Shown piece after piece: positions 1 to 8,114 of a DNA stretch of 64,000 nucleotides (its first letter is position 1; each line of letters starts with the position of its first letter). The notes beneath the pieces were generated by a model. It made no database searches, had not been told where the DNA came from, and worked only from the letters and a program-made list of their open reading frames with translations. A program made the position numbers and the translations under genes. Source of the DNA: a virus; IMG/VR virus record IMGVR_UViG_3300031576_000022, positions 22,249 to 86,248 of that record. One strand, 5' to 3'.

Positions 1-258
1 CATCAGGTACATACTCGCAGTCGAAGCCATTTTTTTTATGCAAATATCAATCCAGCGGCAACACCATGAGAAATATTCCGTATCAGACTCCCATTTGTCG
101 TCAAAATCACCGAATTTCTTTCCTATATTGTATGGAGGATCTGCAAATATTAGGTTGATAGAACCATCAATAACCGATTCGTCAAGAATTTCAAGACTAT
201 CTCCGTGTATTATTCGGCATCCATCTTTTTCATATATACTTTTCTTGAAATTATTCAT
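1..258 (-). CDS. DNA adenine/cytosine-N4 methyltransferase, N-terminal part (cut by window edge)
   Basis: The frame is open from an ATG at 258 to the window edge (86 codons), so only the N-terminus is present. It shows a 'HGDSLEIL' stretch followed near residue 43 by 'ADPPYNIG', the catalytic (D/N)PP(Y/F) motif of amino-methyltransferases that modify adenine-N6 or cytosine-N4. With the DPPY motif so close to the N-terminus the AdoMet-binding motif I should follow it, as in beta-class enzymes. The start overlaps the stop of the 109-residue gene upstream by 8 nt, suggesting translational coupling. A role in protecting phage DNA from host restriction is inference. Confidence 0.85.
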   Translation of the reverse strand, partial: MNNFKKSIYEKDGCRIIHGDSLEILDESVIDGSINLIFADPPYNIGKKFGDFDDKWESDTEYFSWCCRWIDICIKKMASTASMYLM

Positions 259-580
259 GTTTGTTGTTCTTGGCGTCCGCTGCGATTGACGCACGCACCG
301 CATCGCGAGCGGAGTTTATGGGAGGAAACCCGAGTACGACGACTGCTTCAAGAGTGCCGTCGTCCCGTTCGCGTTCCCAAGCATAGACGCGCAAAGAAGA
401 TGGGCCAATTTCAAAAATTTCGACGACGCCGTCCCACGCAACTTTTCCCTGCCACAATTCCTTGACATGAATAGGCTTAAGTAGGTTTTTGGCGGTGCTG
501 CCTGCGGCTCTCTCGACCGCGACGAGCAGGCTATCGATTTCATCGATCTTGTCTGGCAGGCTAGCCACTGTTAGAGTCAC
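251..580 (-). CDS. Small conserved hypothetical protein (109 aa)
   Basis: GC-richer than the phage genes. The pattern 'WDGVVEIFEIG', 'RVYAWERE', 'VVVLGFPPINSARDAVRASI' resembles a small family I remember from bacterial genomes, in which a G-V-E-V-F strand is followed by YAW and a P-(V/I)-x-S-x-x-A-A-V-(R/K) helix. No function is known to me. It starts at GTG without a clear ribosome site, and a second in-frame GTG lies 12 nt downstream. Its last codons overlap the methyltransferase start, so the two are probably co-translated. Host-derived cargo is a reasonable guess. Confidence 0.6.
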   Translation of the reverse strand: MTLTVASLPDKIDEIDSLLVAVERAAGSTAKNLLKPIHVKELWQGKVAWDGVVEIFEIGPSSLRVYAWERERDDGTLEAVVVLGFPPINSARDAVRASIAADAKNNKHE

Positions 581-898
581 GAATGAGGTTGATGAAGCCG
601 ATTTGCCATGGAAAATACGTGAGACGAAACACTAGCAAGCATCGGAAATCGGTACCATAAATATTTGCAATAGTTTGAGATAAAAAAGATAGCAACAATT
701 GCGTATCGAAAAGTCGGCACAAAACCATTCCATGGATTATGGAGAAAAACATGAGGCTAGTGAAGGCCCTGACGATTGCAGGTAGTGGACGGATTGTCAG
801 GGCTGTAGAAACACGATGACCGTAGCTGATTCCCTGAGAAGGTCGGCTACGGCCATCGCCAGTCCACTCTACATGCCAATGAGGTAATCGACGTAATC
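581..898. other. Non-coding stretch with two hairpins
   Basis: I see no convincing gene here. It contains GCCCTGAC (766-773) paired with GTCAGGGC (796-803), and CCGTAGC (820-826) paired with GCTACGG (846-852). The second hairpin ends about 45 nt before the tRNA-like element. The stretch may be the leader of a structured RNA ending at that element, or simply an intergenic region with a terminator-like fold. Confidence 0.4.
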
Positions 899-970
899 GG
901 GGAGCCAGGTGGCCCGGCGCGGTCGTTTAGAGGCTTAGCGCGAGGGGTTCGATTCCCCTGCTCTCCACCA
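899..970 (+). tRNA. tRNA-like element with encoded CCA, non-canonical core
   Basis: GGGGAGC (899-905) pairs with GCTCTCC (960-966) with one G-U. A canonical T arm follows the normal layout: AGGGG, loop TTCGATT, CCCCT (943-959), then A and CCA (967-970). The remaining core is only 37 nt, and I cannot fold it into both a normal D arm and a 5-bp/7-nt anticodon arm. 'TCGTTTAGAGGCTTAG' looks like a D-arm sequence. It may be a degenerate tRNA, a tRNA-like mimic, or part of a larger RNA with the hairpins upstream. The stop codon of the neighbouring leftward gene lies 2 nt beyond its CCA. Confidence 0.5.
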
Positions 971-971
971 T

Positions 972-1145
972 TTACGTCAACAACCTCTGACGCACCCAAT
1001 CTACCAAAACCATGCCTTTGGCACAAGCTTTGTCTTCGATTACCGCAAGCTCATCCGGGGTGAGTCGGACTTGAAGACGTTTCGTTTTCCCTTCTCCGGT
1101 GGGGAGGCGTGGACGACCGCGTTTTGGCTTCACTTTTTTCTTCAT
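972..1145 (-). CDS. Ribbon-helix-helix DNA-binding protein (57 aa)
   Basis: The frame runs ATG 1145 to TAA 972. A basic N-terminus containing 'KRGRPRLPTGEG' is followed by 'TKRLQVRLTPDELAVIED' and a final helix ending 'WVRQRLL'. That is the beta-strand, helix, helix layout of Arc/MobC-type RHH proteins, which bind DNA as dimers. An internal GTG (1133) has better spacing from the GAGGA element and could be the true start. It is divergent from the transposase, and three copies of TGTCGTC(C/T) lie in the shared upstream region, so autoregulation is plausible. A mobilisation-accessory role is an alternative. Confidence 0.7.
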   Translation of the reverse strand: MKKKVKPKRGRPRLPTGEGKTKRLQVRLTPDELAVIEDKACAKGMVLVDWVRQRLLT

Positions 1146-1171
1146 CCTCGAATTTTATGGCCTGAATTTTG

Positions 1172-1229
1172 TGTCGTCCATAAATGGCAGCGGATTTTTT
1201 GTCGTCTGAAAATTCTTTTTTGTCGTCCA
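1172..1229. promoter_or_regulatory. Triple TGTCGTCYR direct repeat, candidate RHH operator
   Basis: TGTCGTCCA occurs at 1172-1180, TGTCGTCTG at 1200-1208 and TGTCGTCCA at 1221-1229. They sit between the divergent RHH gene and transposase gene. RHH repressors commonly bind short repeated half-sites near their own promoter, so these are candidate operator copies. They could instead be part of the left end of the insertion element. Confidence 0.45.
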
Positions 1230-1238
1230 GGAAAATCC

Positions 1239-1266
1239 TCGACACCTAGAATTTCGGGAGTACAAT
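1239..1266 (+). promoter_or_regulatory. Candidate sigma70-type promoter for the transposase
   Basis: TCGACA (1239-1244) and TACAAT (1261-1266) are separated by 16 nt. The transposase ATG lies only 6 nt after the -10 box, so the mRNA would be nearly leaderless. That would keep expression low, as is usual for transposases. Confidence 0.4.
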
Positions 1267-1272
1267 ATTTCC

Positions 1273-2097
1273 ATGGCCAACGTACTCCGGTTCGACGTTC
1301 AGGTTGCGGTGGTTACCGCGCTCATCGAAGGGAACAGTACCCGTTCCGTCGAGCGGATGACCCGTGTTCATCGTGACACGATCACGCGCCTGGGCGTGCG
1401 GGTCGGTGAGGCGTGCGCCGCGATGATGGATCGCGAGATGCGCGATCTCGAATGCGAACGGATTCAGGTAGACGAAATTTGGGGATTCGTCGCGAAGAAG
1501 CAGAAGCACGTTCTTCCCACTGATGATATTTCGCTTGTTGGCGATCAGTGGACCTGGGTTGCGATTGACGCCGATACGAAAATTGTTCCATCACATCTTG
1601 TCGGAAAACGCGATGGTGCTCATGCTCGTGCCTTTATTTGCGACCTTGCCTCGCGCCTGAAAAACCGCGTTCAAATTTCATCGGATGCGCTGGCGAGCTA
1701 CGTTGAAGCAATCGAGGTTGGATTTGGTGGTGACGTCGATTACGGCCAACTAGTCAAAGTCTACGCAGCTACTACCGAAGGCCCGGCGCGCTATTCCCCA
1801 CCAAAAATCATGCAGGCGACCAAAAACGTAATCGTCGGGCATCCGAGACACGAGCACATTTGTACCTCATACGTCGAGCGGCAGAATCTTACGATGCGAA
1901 TGGCGATGCGTCGGTTGACTCGCCTTACGAATGCCTTCTCAAAGAAGGTCGAAAACCTTCGTGCAGCGGTCGCGCTTCATTTTGCGTACTACAACTATTG
2001 TCGTCGCCATCTCACGTTGAAGACGGCACCAGCTATCGCGGCCGGGCTGACCGATCGTCGGTGGACGGTTTCCGATCTTCTCGATCTTTCAAATTAG
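1273..2097 (+). CDS. IS1-family-type DDE transposase (274 aa)
   Basis: An N-terminal helix-turn-helix region ('RSVERMTRVHRDTITRLG') precedes a DDE domain: 'IQVDEIWGFV' (D67), 'ISSDALASY' (D138) and 'YVERQNLTMRM' (E202). This layout and the 'VERQNL' motif are typical of the single-frame IS1-like transposases widespread in GC-rich bacteria. It appears full length, and its base composition is GC-richer than the virion genes that follow, indicating acquisition. I could not identify convincing terminal inverted repeats or target duplications, so element ends are not called. Confidence 0.85.
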   Translation: MANVLRFDVQVAVVTALIEGNSTRSVERMTRVHRDTITRLGVRVGEACAAMMDREMRDLECERIQVDEIWGFVAKKQKHVLPTDDISLVGDQWTWVAIDADTKIVPSHLVGKRDGAHARAFICDLASRLKNRVQISSDALASYVEAIEVGFGGDVDYGQLVKVYAATTEGPARYSPPKIMQATKNVIVGHPRHEHICTSYVERQNLTMRMAMRRLTRLTNAFSKKVENLRAAVALHFAYYNYCRRHLTLKTAPAIAAGLTDRRWTVSDLLDLSN

Positions 2098-2159
2098 GAC
2101 ACCACCATCGGTTTGGTTTCGTCATTTGCTGTGATAGATTGTGGTGAGCGGCAATCCTC

Positions 2160-2242
2160 ATCATCGTCGTAATGCTGTTCAGGGTGGAGAGGCTAGGACC
2201 TTTCCCCTACCGGGCCTTCTAAGGTTTACGGACGACGATGAT
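2160..2242. repeat. 11-bp inverted repeat enclosing a copy of the dispersed motif
   Basis: ATCATCGTCGT (2160-2170) and ACGACGATGAT (2232-2242) are perfect inverted copies separated by 61 nt. The interval contains a dispersed-motif copy (2199-2216). The right arm overlaps the first codons of the 705-codon reading frame. It may be an attenuator, an element end, or a recombination scar at the border between the GC-rich island and the virion block. Confidence 0.6.
2199..2216 (+). repeat. Dispersed motif, copy 1
   Basis: CCTTTCCCCTACCGGGCC, a near-perfect match to the consensus CCTTYYCCCYTACYGGGC. It is intergenic, upstream of the capsid protease gene. Confidence 0.85.
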
Positions 2243-4355
2243 CGCTTTGTTTACTCTTTTACGTAGATCGCAGCATGCTGCTGCTGCCGCTGATGATAGC
2301 GCGCAGGTTGTTTTGTTTGATCTATACATTGCGCTGCCAACTGAGACACAGGCTCGTCATGTAACCATGACTGAGAGCCCGTTGGAGGCATCCAGGCTAG
2401 TCGGAGAGCTTGGGCAGCCTGTGAGCAAGGATAAGCTCACCATGGCCAGTAAACAGCCTGAGATCGTACAGGCTGGCGCTGTGGGAGCGCGCGAACAAGG
2501 TCAATCTGTTTCTAGTGACAATACGAATACTCGTATCGAAATGATCGATACTGGTGAAGTCGAGATTGTTTCTGATGAAAATGATTCAAAAATCTTCAAT
2601 TTTTCTGGAAAGAAATTAATTGGAAGAATGATGATGACTCGTGATCCAGGGACGAGTCGTTTTAATATGACAATTGATAGTAATGGTGGTGATAATAGTA
2701 TCATTAGTGATAATGGTAATGGTAATGGTAATAATAATAATATTATAGATGATAAAAAACCAAAAGAAGATACAAAAAAAGATCCTGAACCTCTTTCTGT
2801 TGATGATTTTATTAGTCCTGAATTTGCTGAAGTTATTAATGAATTGATTAATCAAAATATACATATATCTGATGACGTAAAAGAACGTCTTACAGCTATT
2901 AGCCATCGTCTTTCTGATAAAAAACTTACAAATCGTGATGTTATTTTTGTTCTTAAATTTATTTCTGGCGGTGAAACCGCTGCATTGAATTCTATTGAAT
3001 CTACTACAGATACAATTTCTCTTTCTTTATGGGATACATCTGATAAAAAGAATGAAATTATATATCTTGACCAAGAAACAGGCGATCAATACAGGCTTGT
3101 TCCTTCTGAAAAAAATGATGGAACTTTTACTATTCCTCGTTTTCAGTTTATTTCAGAAGGTATGTATAATGATGAATTGTTTGATAGTAAAAAGGTTGCT
3201 AAAATTATTTCTAATTTTGCTGAATTGTCAAAAACTAAGATTCTTGATGTACCAGCAAAGATTGGACATCATAGGTCGCAGTCTTTACTTGGAAATACTG
3301 GTGAACTTGCCCATGGATGGGTTAACAATGTTTGGGGTGAAGAAACGGCAAATGGAACAAAAGGTTTTCTTTCTCTTGAAGGTATTCCGCAAACCCTTGC
3401 ATATTTGATTTCTAAAAAAGCATTGAAAAATCGTAGCGCTGAAATCTTTAAAAATGTCAATTACAATGGAAAGGATTATGGTCCTACCCTTAAGGCGATT
3501 TCGTTTCTTGGCGCGTCTACTCCTGCTGTTTTAGGAATGCAACCGGATGCGTCTGGCGCTGTTGTATTGAATTCGGCCGTGCAAATGTATACGCAGGAAG
3601 ACGGATCAAAAGTAATCATCGTAAAACCTAACGGGGGTAAGACTGTGAGCGATGCCAAGAAGACGATTGAAATTTCCGTTGATGATCTCAACAAACGTAT
3701 TTCTGATGCAGTTCAGGATGCTATGGAGAGGGCTAAGAAGATTGCTGAAGTTGATTCTAAGAAGATGAGTGATCAAGTTGTTGAACTTTCTGCAAAACTT
3801 AAAAACGAGCAAGATTCTCGTCGTAAGGATTTAGTTAAGTCAAATAAAGCAACAAATGAGTCTGAGTTTGATTCTCTTGTAAAGAATGGAAGTATTCTTC
3901 CTGTACAGAAGGATGATTTTATTTCTCTTTGCAAGATTATTGATGGTGTGAATGATATGGCTATGGGTCGTGATCTTAGCGATATGCTTTCTACTGTCAA
4001 ATGTGATAAAGATACTCTTGAGTTTTCTGTTGAAACAATGGAAGCTGACAAGAAGGTTGAGATTAAGGTTCCACTCAAGAATCTTTTTTTTCGGTTTGTT
4101 AAGGGGATCAAGCAGATTGATCTTTCTCGTCAGACGAATGATGGGAAAACCTCTACTAAAAATCCTGTCGATAAGAAGGTGCTTACAAAGAGCGATGAAA
4201 TTGATGAACTTACCCGTAAGTTGATGAAGGATAGCAACCTTCAATATGCTGAAGCTTTTATCAAGGCATATGATCTCAAGTTTGTTGGTGATGCAGGAAT
4301 TGATGCTGCAATTGATGGTGCTACCTCTGTTCCCTCTACTAGCGATTCGGAGTAA
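2238..4355 (+). CDS. Capsid maturation protease fused to a scaffold-like domain
   Basis: The middle part ('VPAKIGHHRSQ', 'GWVNNVWGEE', 'LEGIPQTLAYLISK', 'RSAEIFKNV', 'KDYGPTLKAISFLGA') matches the Mu-I-like/phage protease family that processes procapsids. The C-terminal third is highly charged and coiled-coil-like, as in protease-scaffold fusions. Residues about 70-200 are low-complexity, rich in Asp, Asn and Ser. The first ~68 codons are odd and GC-richer. An ATG at 2442 preceded by AAGGA is a better start (637 aa). It precedes decoration and major capsid genes, the usual order, but portal and terminase are missing upstream. Confidence 0.75.
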   Translation: MIALFTLLRRSQHAAAAADDSAQVVLFDLYIALPTETQARHVTMTESPLEASRLVGELGQPVSKDKLTMASKQPEIVQAGAVGAREQGQSVSSDNTNTRIEMIDTGEVEIVSDENDSKIFNFSGKKLIGRMMMTRDPGTSRFNMTIDSNGGDNSIISDNGNGNGNNNNIIDDKKPKEDTKKDPEPLSVDDFISPEFAEVINELINQNIHISDDVKERLTAISHRLSDKKLTNRDVIFVLKFISGGETAALNSIESTTDTISLSLWDTSDKKNEIIYLDQETGDQYRLVPSEKNDGTFTIPRFQFISEGMYNDELFDSKKVAKIISNFAELSKTKILDVPAKIGHHRSQSLLGNTGELAHGWVNNVWGEETANGTKGFLSLEGIPQTLAYLISKKALKNRSAEIFKNVNYNGKDYGPTLKAISFLGASTPAVLGMQPDASGAVVLNSAVQMYTQEDGSKVIIVKPNGGKTVSDAKKTIEISVDDLNKRISDAVQDAMERAKKIAEVDSKKMSDQVVELSAKLKNEQDSRRKDLVKSNKATNESEFDSLVKNGSILPVQKDDFISLCKIIDGVNDMAMGRDLSDMLSTVKCDKDTLEFSVETMEADKKVEIKVPLKNLFFRFVKGIKQIDLSRQTNDGKTSTKNPVDKKVLTKSDEIDELTRKLMKDSNLQYAEAFIKAYDLKFVGDAGIDAAIDGATSVPSTSDSE

Positions 4356-4374
4356 ACAACCGAAAACGCTAGCG

Positions 4375-4388
4375 TTCTCCCTACAGGG
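4375..4388 (+). repeat. Dispersed motif, copy 2
   Basis: TTCTCCCTACAGGG lies between the protease and decoration genes. The perfect 12-bp palindrome AACGCTAGCGTT (4365-4376) abuts it on the left. Confidence 0.65.
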
Positions 4389-4430
4389 AAATCAAGGTAA
4401 AGATTAACAACAAAAACGAGGAACAGAGAA

Positions 4431-4814
4431 ATGACTACGACTTATGGAACGGCCCCTCGCAAAGCATTCGAAGCAATCTTTCAGTATGCATTCGTTAAGA
4501 TTCTTGGCACTACTGATGTCGAGATTCTTGATGGTGCCGTTGCAACTGATTTTGCGTGGGGTGTTTGTCAAACGCTTGCAGCGATTGGAGATCCAGTAGA
4601 AGTTGAGACACGCCGCGGTATGATTGGTCGCGCTGTCGCTTCTGCTGCGTTTGCTGCTGGTGTTCGCCTGAAGGTTGGTTCTGGTGCAGATCATGGCAAG
4701 GTTTTGACGCAAACGGCTGGTACGTTTACTGTAGCTACTGCACTTGAAACTGCTACTGCGGCTGGTGCAATTGTTCGTGTTGTGTATGTGTTTGAGACGA
4801 TCGCGCTTCCGTAA
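4431..4814 (+). CDS. Capsid decoration protein
   Basis: A 127-aa Ala/Thr/Val-rich beta protein. The repeated hydrophobic strands and the stretch 'GVRLKVGSGADHGKVLTQ', together with its place between the protease and the major capsid protein, fit small capsid cement proteins (DUF2190- or gpD-like). Such trimers stabilise the expanded capsid. AGGAACAGAGAA precedes the ATG. Confidence 0.65.
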   Translation: MTTTYGTAPRKAFEAIFQYAFVKILGTTDVEILDGAVATDFAWGVCQTLAAIGDPVEVETRRGMIGRAVASAAFAAGVRLKVGSGADHGKVLTQTAGTFTVATALETATAAGAIVRVVYVFETIALP

Positions 4815-4916
4815 TAATCGTGCTGTTGTAATAATCGGCCTACTAAAACGATCAATCCGTGTGACAGCGGAATTTGTATCAAGAAAAAAACAGAAACATA
4901 AACAGAGGATACGTAA

Positions 4917-5837
4917 ATGCCAGTCGCACGGAGCGAAGTGCATGTCGATACCGCACTTGGTAATCTAGCTCGGGAATTTATGTTTCCAGGCTTGATTGCT
5001 GATGTTATTGCGCCGCGGGTTAAGGTTAAGAAGGATAGTGATATTTATTGGACATTTGGACGCGAAGAAATTCGTATGAAATTGGATGGTGAGGGTGACC
5101 TTACTGCGCCTGGTTCTCCTGCGCCGGATTTTGATTGGAAGCCAAGCGGAAGGGAAACATATACGGCTTTTAAGCGTGCGTTTGTGGATAAGGTTCTTGA
5201 TGAAACAATCCGCAATGCTGATAGTCCGATTGCTCCGGTTTCGCGTACAATTGAAAAGTTGACACGACATTTACTGCTGCATCGTGAACGTCGTGTTGCA
5301 AAGCTTTTCACTACTGGTGTTGCATCTACTTCAACGCCTGCCATTAAATGGGATATTGCAACCGCAGATATTGAAGATGATGTTCGTGCTGCAAAAGAAA
5401 GCTTTAAGCTTTCTGCTGGTGGTTATCCGAATACAATTGTTATGTCTAGTTCTGTTGCTGGATTAGTTCGGTTGTATTTGAAGGCTGCTAGTGAGATCAG
5501 CTTCAAAGAGAAGGCAACTATCGATAAGATTCCTGATGAGCTTTGGGGTATGAAGGTTGTTGTGTCAGAGGCGATGATGAATACTGCTGGTGAGGGTATT
5601 GCGGAGGTTATTACAGATATTTGGCCGGATACCGTAACGCTTGCGTATATTAATCCGTCGAAGAATCCAACGCTTCAGGACAGTACGTTTGTGTGGACGT
5701 TTACGCCTGTTCCATTTCGTGTACGTCGTTGGCGCGATGAGGTTATCGAGGCAACTATGTACGAAGTTGGCATGTATGTTGCTGAGAAAGTTGTTGCTCC
5801 GTTTGCTGCTCATACTATCACGGATGTTTTGACTTAA
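4917..5837 (+). CDS. Major capsid protein (HK97 fold)
   Basis: 306 aa, the right size and position. Features seen in gpE/Mu-like capsid proteins include an N-terminal segment on DNA entry side ('FPGLIADVIAPRVKVKKDSD'), 'ERRVAKLFTTG', 'PNTIVMSSSVAGLVRLY' and a C-terminal domain with 'VPFRVRRWRDE'. It forms the icosahedral shell after cleavage of the scaffold by the upstream protease. AGAGGATACGTAA precedes the ATG. Confidence 0.85.
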   Translation: MPVARSEVHVDTALGNLAREFMFPGLIADVIAPRVKVKKDSDIYWTFGREEIRMKLDGEGDLTAPGSPAPDFDWKPSGRETYTAFKRAFVDKVLDETIRNADSPIAPVSRTIEKLTRHLLLHRERRVAKLFTTGVASTSTPAIKWDIATADIEDDVRAAKESFKLSAGGYPNTIVMSSSVAGLVRLYLKAASEISFKEKATIDKIPDELWGMKVVVSEAMMNTAGEGIAEVITDIWPDTVTLAYINPSKNPTLQDSTFVWTFTPVPFRVRRWRDEVIEATMYEVGMYVAEKVVAPFAAHTITDVLT

Positions 5838-5850
5838 TCTTAGTATATTG

Positions 5851-5900
5851 ATCTAACATTGCTGTGCGCTGGTTGTAATAAGTGCGCGGCAATGTTAGAT
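5851..5900 (+). terminator. Long stem-loop after the capsid gene
   Basis: ATCTAACATTGC pairs with GCAATGTTAGAT, and the stem continues for 7 more pairs, three of them G-U, to give a 19-bp stem with a 12-nt loop. There is no U run, so it may be a processing or mRNA-stabilising hairpin that separates high capsid expression from downstream genes. It lies 13 nt after the capsid stop. Confidence 0.65.
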
Positions 5901-5941
5901 TGGTATTAGTATTAAGCAAAATGGAATGGCAATAAAAAGAT

Positions 5942-5956
5942 CCTGGTAGGGGAAAG
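5942..5956 (-). repeat. Dispersed motif, copy 3 (inverted)
   Basis: The complement reads CTTTCCCCTACCAGG. On the coding strand it supplies AGGGGAAA immediately before the GTG start of the connector gene, so here it also serves as the ribosome binding site. Confidence 0.8.
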
Positions 5957-6492
5957 TGGCTGATAAATATATCGATGTTATAACTGGCACCTTTTACCTT
6001 AAGAAAATCTTCTTGAGCATGGGTGTTGGAGTAGATAATCTTGATATTACGGCTGAAGAAATAGCATATTGTGAAACATGGGCTGAGAATCAAATTGATG
6101 GTTTGTTTGGTTTATCGTTTCCGTTATTTCCTGCAACACCATTGATAATTCGCGATATAGCACTTGCGCTAACTGCGTATAAAATCAGGCAGTTTCTTGT
6201 AACAGCTAATAGTCCAAATCTAGACGAACATACAAACGAAATTAGAGATGAAGCATATAGACTTATTCAAAGTATTATCCATGGCGATTTTTCGATTATT
6301 ATGCCAGATCTCAGTTATCATCCAAAATATCCTGGTCCGTCTGGTGGAGAAAGGTTTATGGTTCAGCCTGAATCATCTTTGAGGTTATTTTTTACAAATA
6401 TGGATAAAGAGTTTTATGCGATGCACCAAAAGGCTGAACCAGATGGGATTGAGCCAGCTTTTAGTGATCCCGAGTATGCAAACCAATCGTAA
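5956..6492 (+). CDS. Head-tail connector protein (DUF1320/gp36-like)
   Basis: 178 aa, starting at GTG after AGGGGAAA. The acidic helical protein with 'ITAEEIAYCETWAENQID' and 'RDIALALTAYKIRQFL' resembles the small adaptor proteins encoded right after the major capsid protein in Mu-like and lambda-like phages. By position it should join the portal to the tail. The assignment rests on position and general pattern. Confidence 0.55.
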   Translation: MADKYIDVITGTFYLKKIFLSMGVGVDNLDITAEEIAYCETWAENQIDGLFGLSFPLFPATPLIIRDIALALTAYKIRQFLVTANSPNLDEHTNEIRDEAYRLIQSIIHGDFSIIMPDLSYHPKYPGPSGGERFMVQPESSLRLFFTNMDKEFYAMHQKAEPDGIEPAFSDPEYANQS

Positions 6493-6512
6493 TAAGACAG
6501 GTATTACATTAA

Positions 6513-7019
6513 ATGGTAAAGTTTCATTTCAGGGCAACAAATATAAACGATATAGTTTCGAGAGTATCCAAGTTAGTAGGAGGTTTAACTACAGGTGTAG
6601 GAGCAAGAGAGATCAAGGTTAATAGTGAACAAATAGTTGTTGATGAATATTTAAAGGCTTTCGATCGAGGTGGATTTCAGGGAAATAAATGGAGATCGTA
6701 TAAGGGAAAGGTTTCTTTGATAAGATCAGAAGATTTTATGAAGTCTTTTTTAAAGAAAGGATCAAATGGTTTAGAAACTAAAATTGTTGCTGGTAAAACA
6801 TATTTGTTAATAAGAATTGCTAGTGGATTTATTCATCCAAGAATGAATACTGAATATGTTGTAGCATTAAGACAAGGTATAGATCTTAGTGAAAAACATT
6901 CAATACAATTAGAGATAGGTGGTAAGGTTGGTGGAATTTCTCGGGGTGGAGAAATGGAGCTTTTTAGGAAGTTTCATCAAACGGTTGTAAAAGAAGCAAA
7001 ACGGGTTGGATATACCTAA
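6513..7019 (+). CDS. Probable tail-completion protein
   Basis: 168 aa basic protein. 'VDEYLKAFDRGGFQGNKWRS' and the following 'SLIRSEDFMKSFLKK' resemble phage virion-morphogenesis (gpG/Mu G-like) proteins, where an N-terminal helix precedes a 'G..W...' segment. It sits in the connector cluster between capsid and tail tube genes. Function by context. Confidence 0.45.
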   Translation: MVKFHFRATNINDIVSRVSKLVGGLTTGVGAREIKVNSEQIVVDEYLKAFDRGGFQGNKWRSYKGKVSLIRSEDFMKSFLKKGSNGLETKIVAGKTYLLIRIASGFIHPRMNTEYVVALRQGIDLSEKHSIQLEIGGKVGGISRGGEMELFRKFHQTVVKEAKRVGYT

Positions 7020-7072
7020 TAAAACCAAAATCAAGAACAAACAACCTAGTAGTCGTTGGGGTATAATTTGTT

Positions 7073-7600
7073 ATGGACAGCATCCTGAGTCTCGAAGAAA
7101 TAATCGAGAGGATGCTAACAATTTTTCGAATTAAGTGGGAGCCTGAAAAAACCAAGGATACGGCATCAGCAAAGGCGCCACTGCTTGTTGACGAGCATTT
7201 TATGTTTGGTAACCCATCGTTGATTCCACAATCTGATGCAGTAGTTATTTTTCCAGAAGGTCAAGAAGAAATAGATAAAGAGGGTGGAATAACTAGGGCT
7301 GGTCCGTGTTGTATTATTGAAGATGGGTTGATTCACATTCGTTGGTACCATAAGGAGCATGAACAAGCTAGAGGACATCGAGTAATTAATCAAATGGGAG
7401 AAGTTATCAAGAGGATGTTGCTGAGAAACAAGCAGTTAATTTTTCTTGGTTTGGGTTTAATACACGGATTAACGATAGAATCGATTACATATGGCGAACA
7501 AGTAAGAGACGCATACGAAGGTACGCGAGTTTTTTTCCCTAAAGGTGATATGCTTGTTAGAGTCGAATACGCTGAAGGGCTGGACGAAGACTTGGCTTAA
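7073..7600 (+). CDS. Probable tail terminator or connector protein
   Basis: 175 aa, no family recognised. Position after the completion protein and before the tail tube genes fits a tail terminator (gpU-like) or DUF1834/gp37-type protein. A TATAAT at 7064-7069 lies just before the ATG but I see no matching -35. Confidence 0.4.
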   Translation: MDSILSLEEIIERMLTIFRIKWEPEKTKDTASAKAPLLVDEHFMFGNPSLIPQSDAVVIFPEGQEEIDKEGGITRAGPCCIIEDGLIHIRWYHKEHEQARGHRVINQMGEVIKRMLLRNKQLIFLGLGLIHGLTIESITYGEQVRDAYEGTRVFFPKGDMLVRVEYAEGLDEDLA

Positions 7601-7658
7601 CAATTGATTGTAAGATCGGTTGTTAGGTAAAACGCAAAAAAAAAGAGGAAACGCTGCC

Positions 7659-8063
7659 ATGGCCGATACTACTCCGGGTTCAGCCCTAGTAACTCCGGTT
7701 TCGTTTGGTACGAGCAATGAGACGGTTTCGATCGATTTTGATCGTATTCGAATCCGGTTGCTTAATTGGAATTATGTTGCTGATTCGCTTTCTATTGGTG
7801 TTGATTATGGGCGTGAAGATCCGCTTAATCCACCATTTAGTGAATGGTTTTTAAAGAGTCAGGCGCATCCTATTGTTAATCTTGCTGCAAATGATACGGT
7901 TATTTTGAATGGAATTACGTTTAATCGCCTTGCTGGTACACACTATACAAACTTGAAAGCAACACTAACTACTGCTGCAATTACGGTAATGGAAAACGTT
8001 GAAGATATTGTGTTTTTTGCGTTGGTTGCGATTGGCTACTTCCCGCTTGGCGTTGAAACCTAG
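7659..8063 (+). CDS. Hypothetical virion protein (134 aa)
   Basis: The start is the ATG at 7659, preceded by AAGAGGAAA. It is an all-beta, Thr-rich protein with no recognised family. It sits between the putative tail terminator and the tail tube candidate, so a tail-associated role is likely. Confidence 0.55.
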   Translation: MADTTPGSALVTPVSFGTSNETVSIDFDRIRIRLLNWNYVADSLSIGVDYGREDPLNPPFSEWFLKSQAHPIVNLAANDTVILNGITFNRLAGTHYTNLKATLTTAAITVMENVEDIVFFALVAIGYFPLGVET

Positions 8064-8114
8064 TAGTTACGCTTCCAAAAAAGTAGTATGTAAAAAACAA
8101 ACTGGAGGCGTGCA

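Noticed and set aside
561-752. Leftward 63-codon frame near the left end
   Set aside because: No ribosome site, no protein-like pattern, and it overlaps the hairpin region.
1051-1245. Leftward 64-codon frame over the RHH gene
   Set aside because: Shadow of the RHH gene in another frame; the RHH frame has a recognisable fold.
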